From positions 8,078,482-8,142,481 of the forward strand of contig CM055896.1 in the NCBI GenBank assembly GCA_029582155.1: a stretch of 64,000 bases of DNA, given 5' to 3'. Of the stretch, positions 12,686-23,884 are shown one piece after another. How positions within the stretch are numbered: position 1 is the stretch's first letter; every line of letters begins with the position of its first letter. Source of the stretch: Panopea generosa. Lineage: Eukaryota; Mollusca; Bivalvia; Adapedonta; Hiatellidae. The notes below the pieces were generated by a model. It had not been told where the DNA came from, ran no database searches, and saw nothing but the letters and a program-made list of their open reading frames with translations. The translations under genes and the position numbers were made by a program.

Positions 12686-12827
12686 CGACAACAAATTGGA
12701 ACTGAGAATTTTCATGGCAAACTACATGGAACTTCTCCTGGAAATGTTCAATAGCAGGAACCACGGTCATCCCGAGACGCATTTCTTCAGACGGCGAACC
12801 ATACGGCAAACCTGTTATCTGCACAAC
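12686..12827 (-). pseudogene. Gene 1 exon 5
   Basis: A 142-bp exon with acceptor AATTTAG and donor GTTCGT, a weaker donor than gene 2's GTAGGT. In the ancestral frame (phase 0 entry) it reads VVQITGLPYGSPSEEMRLGM and on through VVPAIEHFQ to FQFVVG, close to gene 2. After the exon 4 frameshift it would be read in another frame and stop within about 14 codons. Confidence 0.8.
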
Positions 12828-12878
12828 CTAAATTGCAGTTGAGAAATATCAAATGCTAATTTAGTTTAATCTTACTAA

Positions 12879-13061
12879 TTTTACTTCGATTGTGAAACAA
12901 GTTCTTACAACTTAGGCAAATCACGCTAGAAGTCTTCCTGGGTAGAACCAGTACTAAGCATATGCGGAAAAGTTGTCTTGCTCAATGACGCCACACAAAG
13001 CTGCGGCGGAGGATCGAACCCAATCATTGGGTCGATGCACTAACACTGACCCACGCCCTCT
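12879..13061 (-). mobile_element. tRNA-derived SINE (parent type of the 128-bp satellite)
   Basis: Read on the minus strand: a tRNA-like head with box-B-like GGGTTCGATCCTCC, then TTGAGCAAGACAACTTTTCC and GCATATGCTTAGTACTGGTT, ending in a TTGTTTCACAATCGAAGTAA tail. The same order of motifs forms the repeat unit at 32.5-37.2 kb. Related copies lie at 21770-21962 and 54995-55085. Confidence 0.75.
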
Positions 13062-14516
13062 ACACTAGTGTTAATCTGAATACAACAAGAAAATACAGAC
13101 ATGAGCAAACGTTTATGCTGCGAGTCGTCAAATATAACACAATACTAAATTGAATGCAATTCCTGTTTGATGAAATATCATAAATCACTTAATTGATTTC
13201 CGGTGCAACTGGTTGCAGTTTTTTAATCTCAATGTCGCTTGGTCGTGTCGCTTTATATTTTATATTGACGAAAATATTGTCGAACAAAAATGATGTCATT
13301 TTGACCTCAATAACATAAAATAAAGAATGCTGACAACCTATTGCATAAATCTACATATATCCACCATCCCATTGTTTTTAACAAGCAATGCACACTTCGG
13401 GATAATAAATTTCGTCTAGTATTATTTTTTCCAACGTTACACACATATACAAACACAAAGCGCAAGTCTTCTTTTGTTTGTAGATGTGCTATATTTATTC
13501 GTGATTAAACTTTCCAATAAATTATTTGGTTTTATCTGCTAGAATAATTTTATGTCATCATAAGAAAAACAGGCAATGATCCATAGTTTGTCAATACACT
13601 GGTCTCTCTTGGCATATTTAATGCACCCATGCACAACCAGGGTTGCACTGAAAGACAGAAACATTATCACGAGAAAAGCAACACGATCTCGAGAAAGACG
13701 ACAAGATCAGAGGTTGAAAGGTTTTCTATTGTACAGAATTAAAGATCAAAATATTGCACAGAAAAAAACCCAGGTTGAGTCAATTTGTTATATATAGACC
13801 ACACATCTTACTGTTTTACGGGTTATTTTGTTGCCACATTGAATTGCTAAATTAAAAACAAATGTCTGGATACTAAAACCAAGTGCCGAGAAAATTAATT
13901 TGGTGGAAACCAAGGATTATTAACTTTACCCATCATGCAAAAAAAAGCCCAATTAACATCTCTCCCACGATTACCCCATGTTGCGAGGAACATTTATTGC
14001 CACGTGTATAGGAACAGGCAGTGACTAACGAAAATTAGTACCAACCGTTGGTATTAATTTACGTTAGTATTAATTTTCTTTAAAAACCAACGTGATCAAC
14101 CTACCAGTTATTGTGTATTTTTATGTGGGTACACACTCCTGCTATGAAAAATAAGTACTTTAAAAAAAGTCTATGTGGAATTAATTTTTTGAAATCCTAA
14201 ACCTTATTTTATATAAAACAAAAAACAAAATTCAATTGTGTAGTGAGACCTTATACTTAATTCACTCGTTGTATAGAACCAGAATAACTACATGCAGTAC
14301 ATAATGAATTAACTTATATCATGAAACAGTCAATACATTTTAGTAGCGAGGAGGCTCGCACATATAAAAATATATTTTTGAACAAGGAATCATAACTTTG
14401 CCACAGTACTAATATTAGAACTCATTCAGATATGAATAAGGTTCTCTTTATGTCACGTACAAAGAAAATATGTGTCGGAAAGTAATGTATATGCTTTATT
14501 CAATTAAGATGCTTAC
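13062..14516. other. Rest of gene 1 intron 4, nothing seen
   Basis: AT-rich intronic sequence. A 73-codon open frame at 13576-13797 has no recognisable domain and no repeat support, and is not called. Confidence 0.5.
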
Positions 14517-15272
14517 CTGTATCGGGTGTGATGCATTTATAAAGCTGGCCAAGTCGCTTCGTTACCGTTTGATTTCTGTAAGCTATCACAAAGGTAGGGA
14601 ATCCTTTCATGATGACTTTAGTATTCACCCAGTTTGTTGAAATCTTCAGTATGTCCCCGTATCCGTAGTCTCCTAAAGGTCTTACTGCATATTTCTTACC
14701 CCAGTGTGACGACGCCGGAAGTTGCTCAACTGTATGCGCGACTTTCTCTGCATGTGTCACGTTATACGACCCAGCAAAGACCACAATTAGTTGTTTACTA
14801 TAAATATGAGTTCCCGTTAGATCTGAGGTTGTTTCAAACTGCACAGCCTCAAACGGCTGCAACGTTATTTCTGTATCGCGCTCGCTACGGAAGTACTTTT
14901 TTCCAATACAAATTACGATGCTTTCAGATCTCGTAGGGAATTTGACATACACGCCCGCTGTTTTGTTATATGATGCGATCGCAAACTGACAATATCCGCC
15001 GACAGCACAGAACGTTGTGACGATATATTCATAGAAGCTGGAAATTGGTACTGGTCCCATGAGCGTCTCTATGGGAATGCCCATGAATCCTTCCACGTGG
15101 TCTTGACGCTTCACGTACACCTGAAGCGTGAATGTTGCATCTGCTGGTATAGAGGAGACAACGATCGTCTTATTGGTCACTTCCGAACCGTTCAGGCCAT
15201 AAGTTTGATCGAAAGGGTCCAGTGTCCAGTTTGTGGTTGGTTCAACATTCTGAGTTTGAACATGAGAAATGC
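14517..15272 (-). pseudogene. Gene 1 exon 4 (main IgGFc_binding exon), 11-bp deletion
   Basis: Acceptor TTCTATTTTAG, donor ACAG|GTAAGC. It encodes the body of the domain: NKTIVVSS, GFMGIPIE, SSFYEYIVTTFCAVGGYCQF, HTVEQLPASSHWGKKYAVRP and KVIMKGFPTFVIAYRNQ. The HTVEQLP..S.WGK block is the family's best-known signature. Near the 3' end the bases run CTTGGC|CAGCTTTATAAATG, where gene 2 has AAAGGTATGGT between them. The loss leaves the exon in phase 1 while exon 5 needs phase 0. The short direct repeat at the joint fits a small slippage or repair deletion. Confidence 0.85.
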
Positions 15273-15909
15273 CTAAAATAGAAAGTTATATATCGCGCTT
15301 TATATAATGATATCATACAACAAATGCCTTAGTTGATATAAATGTAAAGCAGATAGGTATCATACAAGATGAAAAACCTTTAAAGGCCTTTAAAAAGATT
15401 CCTCTTACAGTGCTGTTTTTGTAACAAAATAGTTAAGTTGTTGTGGCCTAATGTAGTAGTGTCAGCTAATACGTGTCCATTGTAGGGATATAGGCTATAT
15501 TTAGGTCAGGTAACGTAGAATTGTTAAAACGTATTTATAGATCAACAGGAGCAACGTTTTTAAGTTATTTTTACGTTTTCATTTGTTCATTAAAGAATAA
15601 ATCATTTTGAAATTTAGTTCATCAAATTCCATTAAGTATTAAGAAAGTTAAAATAATTAAACGGGTATATTTGTCATAAAACTAATTTAGGTTAACATTG
15701 GCCTAATAGATAGATGGTAAATAATAGACGCCATGTCATTACATATTTGAGTAACTAGTAAATCTGAGTGTATATAAATATTGTAGACGTTTTTAGACGT
15801 AAGCGAGGAATGTGCCCGCTACGTTGACAACGTATAGACGTGACAGGAAGTCAGCTGGTGGAAGTACAGTTGTAGGACAGCAACCCACACATTCGTCATA
15901 TGGACGCTA
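15273..15909. other. Gene 1 intron 3, first part; nothing seen
   Basis: AT-rich sequence between the true exon 4 and its decayed partial copy. No exon, RNA or repeat recognised. Confidence 0.45.
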
Positions 15910-16115
15910 GAATGTTGTGACGATATATTCATAGACGTCTGAAGTTGGTACTGGTCCCATGAGCATCTATATGGGAATGCCTATGAATCCTTATACGTGG
16001 TGTTGACTGCTTCACGTACACCTGAAGCGTGAATGTTGCATCCACCGGTTTAGAGAATACATCGGTGGTCGTTGTGGCTACCTCAGAACCACATAGGCCA
16101 TATTCATGGACGCAG
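15910..16115 (-). pseudogene. Decayed partial duplicate of exon 4
   Basis: About 200 bp matches the 5' part of exon 4 (15011-15208) in the same orientation, sharing GTTGTGACGATATATTCATA, TTGGTACTGGTCCCATGAGC and CACCTGAAGCGTGAATGTTG. It has substitutions throughout and at least one length change (TGACTGCTTCACG against TGACGCTTCACG). It lies about 900 bp upstream of the real exon, inside intron 3, and has lost the reading frame. A tandem partial gene duplication is the simplest source. Confidence 0.85.
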
Positions 16116-17843
16116 ACACGGGTACGGCATAGTCACTTACTTGATATTGTTGCGACTTGTTTCACCAATAATTTCAAAACTTTTCTACATTTTACGCTAA
16201 TTTCCAAACTATTTTACATACATTTATAAAAAATATATATCCCATTATTTTTTGTTTGATAATTTTCGGACGACGGTGGCGTTTGTTATTCATGCAGAAC
16301 TGCCACCACTGGTGCTGTTTGTTTTAAAGTCTACAAAAATACAAATTATGTAAAACATTAAGCAGCACAAATATCAAATTCGTGTCTAGCCCCTACAATT
16401 ACTGTAGTCATGAGGCTAATATACTTGACATGCCAGGCTTGCAGTGTTATACTGGTGATTATAGTCTGGACATCCGAAAGTTAGCTATAAGTTTGAGCAA
16501 AATTTCGGTCTTGGGTTTTGTCATGTAAATTACCGTTAATTCTGAATGTAAATGAGATATGCAAAGTATTTCTGAAGAAAAACACAACATAATCGGTCTT
16601 GTTTGCTTTCCTAAAAAGTTGAAATTCGAATTAAACTCACATGACTGTTTGATATAAGCTGATCTACCATTAAACCACGTTGAAATCAAATGGACAAGTG
16701 ATTGCATCAGAGGAAACATAAGTTTCAGTGAACTACTCGATGGTTGGCTTTGTATCAGTAAGAGACTAGCCATGCATATTCCTATATCTCATCATAATGA
16801 CTCATTGATATCTATATCAAATAAGTTTATCTTGAAAGAGGCCTCGTCTATACAGTTTATGTCCACGAAATGATCCAATTGTACCTAGTCTGAAAGAAGC
16901 TCGTGTAATTTGAAGAAATCGGTGTGATTTTTAACAACAGCATGTGTTACTTTCTAGAAATAAGTGTTTAAAAAGGTCGTCTATTAACAAATGTATTCGT
17001 GATTGATTATAGTGAAACCAATTACGGATAGTTTCGGAACACACTTCGCTGATTACCGGAAATTCGTAGATTTGTTATTGTCGCTCAGGAATTATCGGAT
17101 TTAAGATAGTTACTTTCTAGATACAATTTATGATAGTTGTTGTTGTTGTAGCATTTAGAGCTGGACGCGATTTAATCGACAACAACAACACTTCACATTC
17201 TGATTGTAAAACACGCATTACAGAAGAAGAAAAAAACACATGTTTCTGATCTAAAAAGTTCATAAAATACCTTTATTTATTTGATAGCATTTAGATAATC
17301 AACGTTAAATTACCCTAAAAATATTGTAGATGCCTCAATAAAGTAAATACTAATTGAGATGAGGGAAAGAGGAATCAGGGGCTCGTTTTACTAACCTTCA
17401 TTGACATGACAATGCTCGTACTAGCAAATTGTGACATCAAGAAACGTTTCGTTTGCACAGTTTGTTTGCAAAATTGAAAATAAATCTCTACTATATACAA
17501 GCTTACGAAAGTTAGTTAAATGATTTATGTGAAACACTGAATGTATTTCCCGATTTTATTCATAACTTATAATTTTACACTAAGAAGTTCGTTAACTTAC
17601 GAACTGTTGTGAAAGGGACTCCAGAAGAATAAGTACAGAGTCCAGAGTAGAAATGGGGACATAGTGCACACGTTATATTTCTTATTGATTTAAGCACGGA
17701 CCGTGAGTAGAGTGGTAGAGTAGAGGACGTGTCAGTTCTACAATGAAATGGTATTTTCAATGTATTTAATCCAATTGAAAAAATAGCTCGAATTAACTAA
17801 TTTGACAAGCAATTTTCAAAATTGTGTCGCTCTTATTTGTTAA
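16116..17843. other. Gene 1 intron 3, middle; nothing firm
   Basis: AT-rich. A small inverted repeat near 17138-17190 (GTTGTTGTTGT ... ACAACAACAAC) is the only structure noted. No coding exon supported. Confidence 0.45.
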
Positions 17844-18245
17844 AACAGCCTTTAAAATAACTTAATTATTAAGTTCGTTCTTAATTATTAAGAAGTTCAT
17901 CATCCCTGCACACGCGTGAATGACATTGCAAAGATTCCGCCCTGGATTTAATTCTGAACGAGTCATTTACAATCTACAAAGCCGCGCCAGCTATTCTGAG
18001 AAACGGCATTAGCAAACGTCAACTTTCAAACGTCAATCATCTCAGCTTCATCGTAGCTCCCACACAGAGTCAGTCAAATGACGTCAAACTGTCAGTCAAA
18101 TGACGTTTAACACTAAATCAGTAAGTGTTCATTAAATAAAATTTTAATAATTAAGAAAATGTGCTCGTTCCCTATGGGTTTCTAAATTAAAAAAAATTAC
18201 TTAACGAACACTAACTATTACGAAGAGGTTGCGACAAATGTATCG
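17844..18245. mobile_element. Dispersed element, copy also at 39486-39715
   Basis: AACAGCCT...TTAATTATTAAG, GTGAATGACATTGCAAAGAT, GAGTCATTTACAATCTACAA and CAAATGACGTTTAAC recur in reverse orientation near 39486-39715. The two copies lie in non-equivalent introns (intron 3 of gene 1, intron 1 of gene 2), so this is a dispersed repeat rather than part of the gene duplication. The class is unknown. Confidence 0.6.
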
Positions 18246-18395
18246 AGACCACATGTTTTTTTGTTTGTTTCATTCTTACAGTAACTAATGTCGTTATCAC
18301 AGTCTACCTAACTTGTTTATTCATATCTTAACAAAACATAAATGTTGCAACGTATTTCGACACTTGGTCAATATTGAGATTCTAGACAGTTTTAC

Positions 18396-18512
18396 CTTTA
18401 GCTTCGATGGAGATGTTGTAATTGTATGTGTTCATCGTCACGAAAGTGTATTCAATATCCGGGTCAGATTGTCCAAGTAATGCAACGATATAGGTTACAC
18501 TCTCCACTGACC
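18396..18512 (-). pseudogene. Gene 1 exon 3
   Basis: A 117-bp exon, phase 1 at both ends, acceptor ATCTTAG and donor GTAAAAC. It reads SVESVTYIVALLGQSDPDIE then YTFVTMNTYNYNISIEAKG. Gene 2 exon 3 has the same length and a closely similar protein. Open and undamaged by itself. Confidence 0.85.
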
Positions 18513-19499
18513 CTAAGATAGAAAATCCATATATAACATTTCATATATCCTAATTGGTCGGTCCATACTCACTTTAATTAAACACATTTAAAAAGATAAC
18601 ACGTCTTCAAAGAATTTAAAATGCATTATTAGAAATAAGATTTCTTGGCAGGATGTAAAAATATTCCGCAGGGGTGGTATCAAGTATTGGATAATTCAAT
18701 GATAAAAATGATCATAAAATGCTGCTCATAAAATGTCATTAAATTCTTAGGGCTGACTTATTTTATTCTGTACAGCTTAGTAAAACATTTGAACATTGCC
18801 GTTGACATCTGGTTTTGCGTACCTATCCAAGGATAGTCTGTCCCAGAACCTGATATCTCCCGAGCCCAATCTGGAGGTCTGTGTCCGTCCTTCAGACTTA
18901 TGTAAATTTGTCTTATCTTTTCGGGAGAAAACACATTATGGAATAAACGAAAATAGGAATTATTATAGAATTCAGGTTCCCAGATAAAACATGTTATAAA
19001 ATTAACGAAAATAGTGATAGACTTGTGACTCAAATTAACGAAAGAAATACATTATGGAAAAAACAGTGTTTATATTACTCTAAGACTTCGTCGGTACATA
19101 TGATGGCGTTAAAGACATGGCATTTTATTTGCCAGAAAATTGCAAAACTAAATTTTAATGTTTCGTCAAGCGAAACAAAAAAATCAAGATGTCAATTGCT
19201 AGAAAATATATAGTGAGACCCCTCCAGGGGTTGTCTGTGTCTGTGGGTGGGTTGGGAGTGAGGGTGGGGTGGGATGGAATGGGGTGAGGGGCTGTTTCCT
19301 GGATCTCTTAAAGTAATGATCATTGTTTCCCAGATCCCCAAACGTTTTTGCCATAGTTTGCCATATATATCTCTAAAATTAGGACTTTGATCCCTGGAAG
19401 TCATGGTCAATGTTCCTAAGATCTCTAAAACTAATTGGCCATGTTCCCCAAGAGCTCCAAAACCCTCTGGGAGGGCCTCGATGATAAATGAAAACTTAC
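18513..19499. other. Gene 1 intron 2
   Basis: Contains a short fragment of the 215-bp MITE (about 18836-18880, GTCCCAGAACCTGATATCTC) and a G/T-rich stretch near 19220-19290. The long minus-strand open frame here is exon 2 read on into the intron. Confidence 0.5.
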
Positions 19500-19545
19500 C
19501 GTACAGACTCAGCGCAACCACCAAAATCAAACTGATAGGAGCAAT
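19500..19545 (-). pseudogene. Gene 1 exon 2 (signal peptide core)
   Basis: A 46-bp exon with acceptor TGTATGTAG and donor GTAAGTTTT. It encodes IAPISLILVVALSLYG, a strongly hydrophobic signal-peptide core, parallel to TAAVSLIVAVTLSLYG in gene 2. Phase 0 in, phase 1 out, as in gene 2. Confidence 0.85.
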
Positions 19546-20096
19546 CTACATACAGAAACAAGATAGACGTTAACGTTAATGGATGTGTACGCAATGTATC
19601 TTCTTATGCATAAATATAGTAAACGGAACAGCCGCCACCTGACATTTTATGTATTTTCTCTAAAAGTAGTAAACCAATTTCCTTGAAATTTAGACTGGAA
19701 CATGAAAGAACATTTAGTATAGTATGCAAAAACACATACATATCTGTTAATGTCATATTAACTTGTAAAAGCGTTGCTCCAAATTTTGACAAAGACATTT
19801 GGGGAAAAAAGAGCGCAGGTTAGCTGTTCCGTTCAGTTTATGTATTTATGCTTTATTAATATATACTTTTCAAATTGTACGTATAAATTACTGAAGCTAT
19901 TATTAGATACATACTAAAATAAAATAATGAATATTTAAACACGCTCAAAAATGAAACGAATTGTAGTGATATTTTCGATTATATAAGGCGTATAATTATG
20001 TATAACTAAATAATTGGTCTGTAAAATACTTTTATGTATTCTTCCTGGAATGATCTGTAATTAATGTCGTAAAAGAGACATACAGGACTGGGGCCC

Positions 20097-20212
20097 GTTT
20101 CACTAATGTTTCACTCATGTTTCACTAATGTTTCAACTAATGTTTCACTAACGTTTCACTAATGTTTCACTAATGTTTCACTAATGTTTCACTTATGTTT
20201 CACTAATGTTCG
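20097..20212. repeat. 11-bp minisatellite, ~10 copies
   Basis: Units of GTTTCACTAAT with small variants (TCAT, ACG, TTAT). Confidence 0.9.
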
Positions 20213-21769
20213 TTTTTTTTGAATATATAACAATTTTAAAATGATAGTGAAAACACTCTGACTGACCGAGAGAGATGACCTCAAACAACTGAAATGTGTG
20301 AGGGTTTTAATTTGCTCACCTGTGGCATAGGAAATAGTAATTTAAGCGAAATGAAAATAAAAATAACATCCACAATTCAAGCATGTATTATCATATTTGA
20401 CCTGTTGTTCAATACAGATGTTATGGTAAGTGGTAACTTATGTGTAAGATTGGTGAAGAATCCATGATAAATAAAAAATAAAACACATTATTTTACGATT
20501 CAAGGGCCGTAATTCTGGCATTAGTTATCCGATTTTGCCAGTTTTTAATCCAGTGTGTACGTTTAATAAAGATACAATGACTAAATGTTTTTTTAATAAC
20601 TTTATATTACCATGATAAAGCGATGTCATTTACTCGCATATATTAGGGACAATTCGGAATAAATTCATTACGTTAAGAAAAATATGTCATGGGTTTATTG
20701 CACTTTTGCTCCGTAAATTATTTAATGAATAATTGAAATATAAGTATTTATAAGATAAACTGAAATTGCCATTGCTATTATATGGCCCCTTCGAACTTTT
20801 AATGATGATACCAAAGGAGTTTCAAATATAAACTGAAGCTATATAAAGTCAATTTAAGCATCCGTTTGTCGAATAATTCAGCACTTACATGTATTTAATC
20901 ATATTTTTCTTTTCAATTAGTATATTATCCTTCTCCCCCTCTAATCGTCTAATTTCTCTCTCTCCAGTCTCTCTTTTCCACTTTCCTAGTATACCTTCTG
21001 TTAATTTCTTTTGTAATAACCTAATACCATTGACAACATGAATGTTTCAATTGGAAAGTTATGCAATTATGTTTAGTCATCGTTTATCACTGTATCATTA
21101 AACACTATTCATTATCTTCTGTAATTTAGGAAAGATATTGAACTGAATTGAATTTGACTGATTGATTGCTATATATTCAGGTTAAAACACACATATACAG
21201 GTTACATTAAATATAAATACTCAATAAAAAATAAAAAAATAGATACATTGGTAAAAGGTCATTTTATAATTATCAACCATATTACATAAAATTAATTAAG
21301 TCTGGTCTGTAACAAATCCCGGATCACTAATTTCGCCCTGCATGGTTTCGCGTATCCGACAACACCAATAATTGTTCGCGAGTTCCATACCGTTACCTGG
21401 TACATGTAACAGTACATAATAAAATAATGTCAACATAACTACCTGACATCTGAAATTGTTTATGTTTTAACCAAACGGGTTTATGCTGACACAAGTTCCA
21501 ACTATCAGGTTTAGAAACCAATTTTGTAAAACAGATTTGTTGCCCATCCCGGCTTTAATCTAATATTTCTCTTAGCCTCATAGCGTTTCGTTATCTAATC
21601 TATTAAATATGATTGGTAAAAATATTTGCACATTCTCCTGCGACAGTTTCATATCCAGTCATATGGTATATGACAAATAATAACTCATTTAAATGACACG
21701 TGTTACCAAGTATATCTTTCCATTTATTAAATCAGTTCTGCGAAATCGATGTTTAGTTTAAACTTATTT

Positions 21770-21962
21770 ATTTTACTTCGATTGTGAAACAAATTATTAC
21801 AGCTTATACAAATGACGGTGAATATCTTCCTGGATAAAACGCAGTACTAAAGTACTATGCGGATAAAATGTCTTGCTCAAGGACATCACACATAGCTGCG
21901 GAGGAGGACTCTATGACACTCCAATCCTTGGCCCAATGCTCCACCACTTGATCACGAACACC
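21770..21962 (-). mobile_element. tRNA-derived SINE copy
   Basis: Same family as 12879-13061: tail TTTTACTTCGATTGTGAAAC at the low-coordinate end, then TCTTCCTGG, CAGTACTAAAGTACTATGCG (a variant of the CATATGCTTAGTACTG motif), TGTCTTGCTCAAGGACATCA, AGCTGCGGAGG and a decayed tRNA-like head. Confidence 0.7.
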
Positions 21963-22284
21963 ACTACTAAAGCGACGAAGCTGAGCTAACACAAAAACAG
22001 GAAATTCCATACCTGTGTTCATTCTCTAGCGGTTAAAATAAAACAAAAGTACGGTGGCCTCGTACTTTCATTTTTAGAAAATGTCGAATTGTTGTAGCGG
22101 TTCTTATATAGGATAAGTAAAATGCATGCCTTGTAACCATGGCAACTAGTAGAACAAGTAAAAGAACAAAAGTACAAGTATACAAAACATAAATCAATTT
22201 AAAACGTCTTAAAAGAACAAGGGAATCCAAATCGGTTCAATTTAAATTCGAAAATTTTGATAATATGCAAATATAAGTACACTA

Positions 22285-22517
22285 TTAACTCTTTACTCCA
22301 TATGCATTTTAACTGGACTCTTCCAAAACACAAAGGCCACACTTAGTCAATTTTCATGAATAGATTCATTTCACCTATCTATTCTGGAAGAGAAGACAAC
22401 AGTGCAGAACCTGTTCAAATTGCTCGTTACGAGCAATCAGAACTGGTTCTACACTGTTTTCAAAAGCCTTCTAATATTAGAGGTGTTCAAAGGTGTCCAT
22501 ATTAAGTAAAGGGTTAA
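22285..22517. mobile_element. Foldback MITE with TTAA ends (piggyBac-like)
   Basis: The two ends are TTAACTCTTTACTCCATATG and, on the other strand, TTAACCCTTTACTTAATATG. The arms pair imperfectly over most of the element and meet at the near-perfect centre ATTGCTCGTTACGAGCAAT (22419-22437), flanked by CAGTGCAGAACCTGTTC and its inverted partner. TTAA target sites followed by CCCTTT are typical of piggyBac-type elements. No coding capacity. Confidence 0.7.
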
Positions 22518-23884
22518 ACTAAACATTGTTTTTGTTATGTTTTCTATTTAACAAAACTGACAATGATTATTGGTTGTCTGTTTCTGATCAATGCCTCTGG
22601 AAATACTGGTCTAAGAGAGATCACTCGAACCATTCGGAATTTCAACGCTCAGCTTTGTATACTTTCAAACATTGACTAAAAATAGCATTATTGATGAAAT
22701 AGAAACATTTTGAAAGCATCGTCATGTTTGAATTGTGAATTTAGAAAAAAAGAAAATGCTTGGAAATTGGTGTATGAATACACAATTTCTGACGTCTACT
22801 TTCACTTTGTCAACATTGTTCAGACTGAATAGAAAATAAATCTCTTGGACCCTACTTGTCTAATGGTAATTTGGCACAGCATATGTCAACAAACATTCAA
22901 TATAAATTTCCCTACTGTTAGTTGGGTCTTTCTATGGATGACATGCCCTTAAACATGTTTCATTCAGTATAGAAATAAGAAAGAAAATCATTGGTAGGCT
23001 TACAATAAAGGAAGACACTACCAAATAAAATATAAATAACCGGTTATAAATTAGCGGAATACATAGTTAAAAAAATCATCTTTGAACATTTTTATTAATT
23101 ACGATAATCCGGCCCTTGAGATTTAAACTACACAAATAAACTATCTGGATTGAGTGGGCACTGTCTTTCAATTCCCAGACAGTGAGACACTCAACGGCTA
23201 TTAGAAATTTCTAAATGTATATATATTTGTAATGAAATATTTTGAATTAATATGTCTGTTTTTGTACAACTAAATTGAAAAAAATGTTACAAAAAAAAAA
23301 AAAAAAAAAAAGAAAAAATAATTTCCATTTCATTCATATTTATTTTGTTTCATTTTTTTAAAAGCTACTTACATATCTTAAAATAATTATGTAATAGGAA
23401 ATCGTTAACGGTATCACCATTAGTTTCTTGATAATATGTAATCTCTTGTATACTAGTAACCGATAGTTTTTACATTGATATTTATCATTATGTTTGTATG
23501 TAGATATATCTTTGTTTTTGGTAAACCCCACCCCACCCCCTGAAGTAAAAAGTTCAGAATATTTTGCGAAGATTTGTATAGAAGACTAAAATGGGTTAAT
23601 GGAAAATCCTGGAGATTGATTATAAGCGATTCATTTCAATTAACTGTGATATAAAACCAGTAAAGAATTGATTCCAATTAGAATTTGCATTTTAAAATAA
23701 TGCACTCATAGATTTATCCATACTATATCGTATAGCATGCAATAGTAGTAATATCCCATTAACCAGTCGTGGAACATTGTGTTTCTTATGACACAGGAAA
23801 AAGAAAGTCAGCGTTAAATATAAACAGTGCTTTATATATTTTCATTACAATTATAATAACTTTATGCACAAATAACGTAAATCT
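22518..23884. other. AT-rich, no feature except poly(A) run
   Basis: Holds a long A-rich run near 23290-23315. No coding or RNA feature recognised. Confidence 0.5.

Larger units (their letters stand above)
11815..19545 (-). pseudogene. Gene 1: IgGFc-binding-protein-like, broken copy
   Basis: Minus-strand copy of the gene at 37663-62517. Exons 2-6 are recognisable at 19500-19545, 18396-18512, 14517-15272, 12686-12827 and 11815-12035, all with matching splice phases except after exon 4. Exons 2, 3 and 5 have exactly the same lengths as in the partner (46, 117 and 142 bp). Exon 4 is 756 bp against 767 bp, an 11-bp loss that shifts the frame, so exon 5 would be read as GCADNRFAVWFAV and stop. 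The last exon also ends early, at a TGA next to the 36-bp satellite. Exons still resemble the partner closely, so decay is recent or a truncated secreted product of about 320 residues is still made. The intact family role is a secreted or extracellular mucin-like or immune-recognition protein; that is family inference. Confidence 0.75.
19546..22284. other. Gene 1 upstream/intron 1 region
   Basis: Mostly AT-rich non-coding sequence holding the 11-bp array at 20097-20212 and a SINE at 21770-21962. A pyrimidine-rich run lies near 20925-21000. No exon supported. Confidence 0.45.

Noticed and set aside
14634-14936. Plus-strand 100-codon ORF opposite gene 1 exon 4, and its mirror at 57474-57785
   Set aside because: Antisense shadows of the conserved exon in both copies.
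19192-19530. 112-codon minus-strand ORF
   Set aside because: It is exon 2 of gene 1 read past its donor into the intron; the exon boundary is supported by gene 2.
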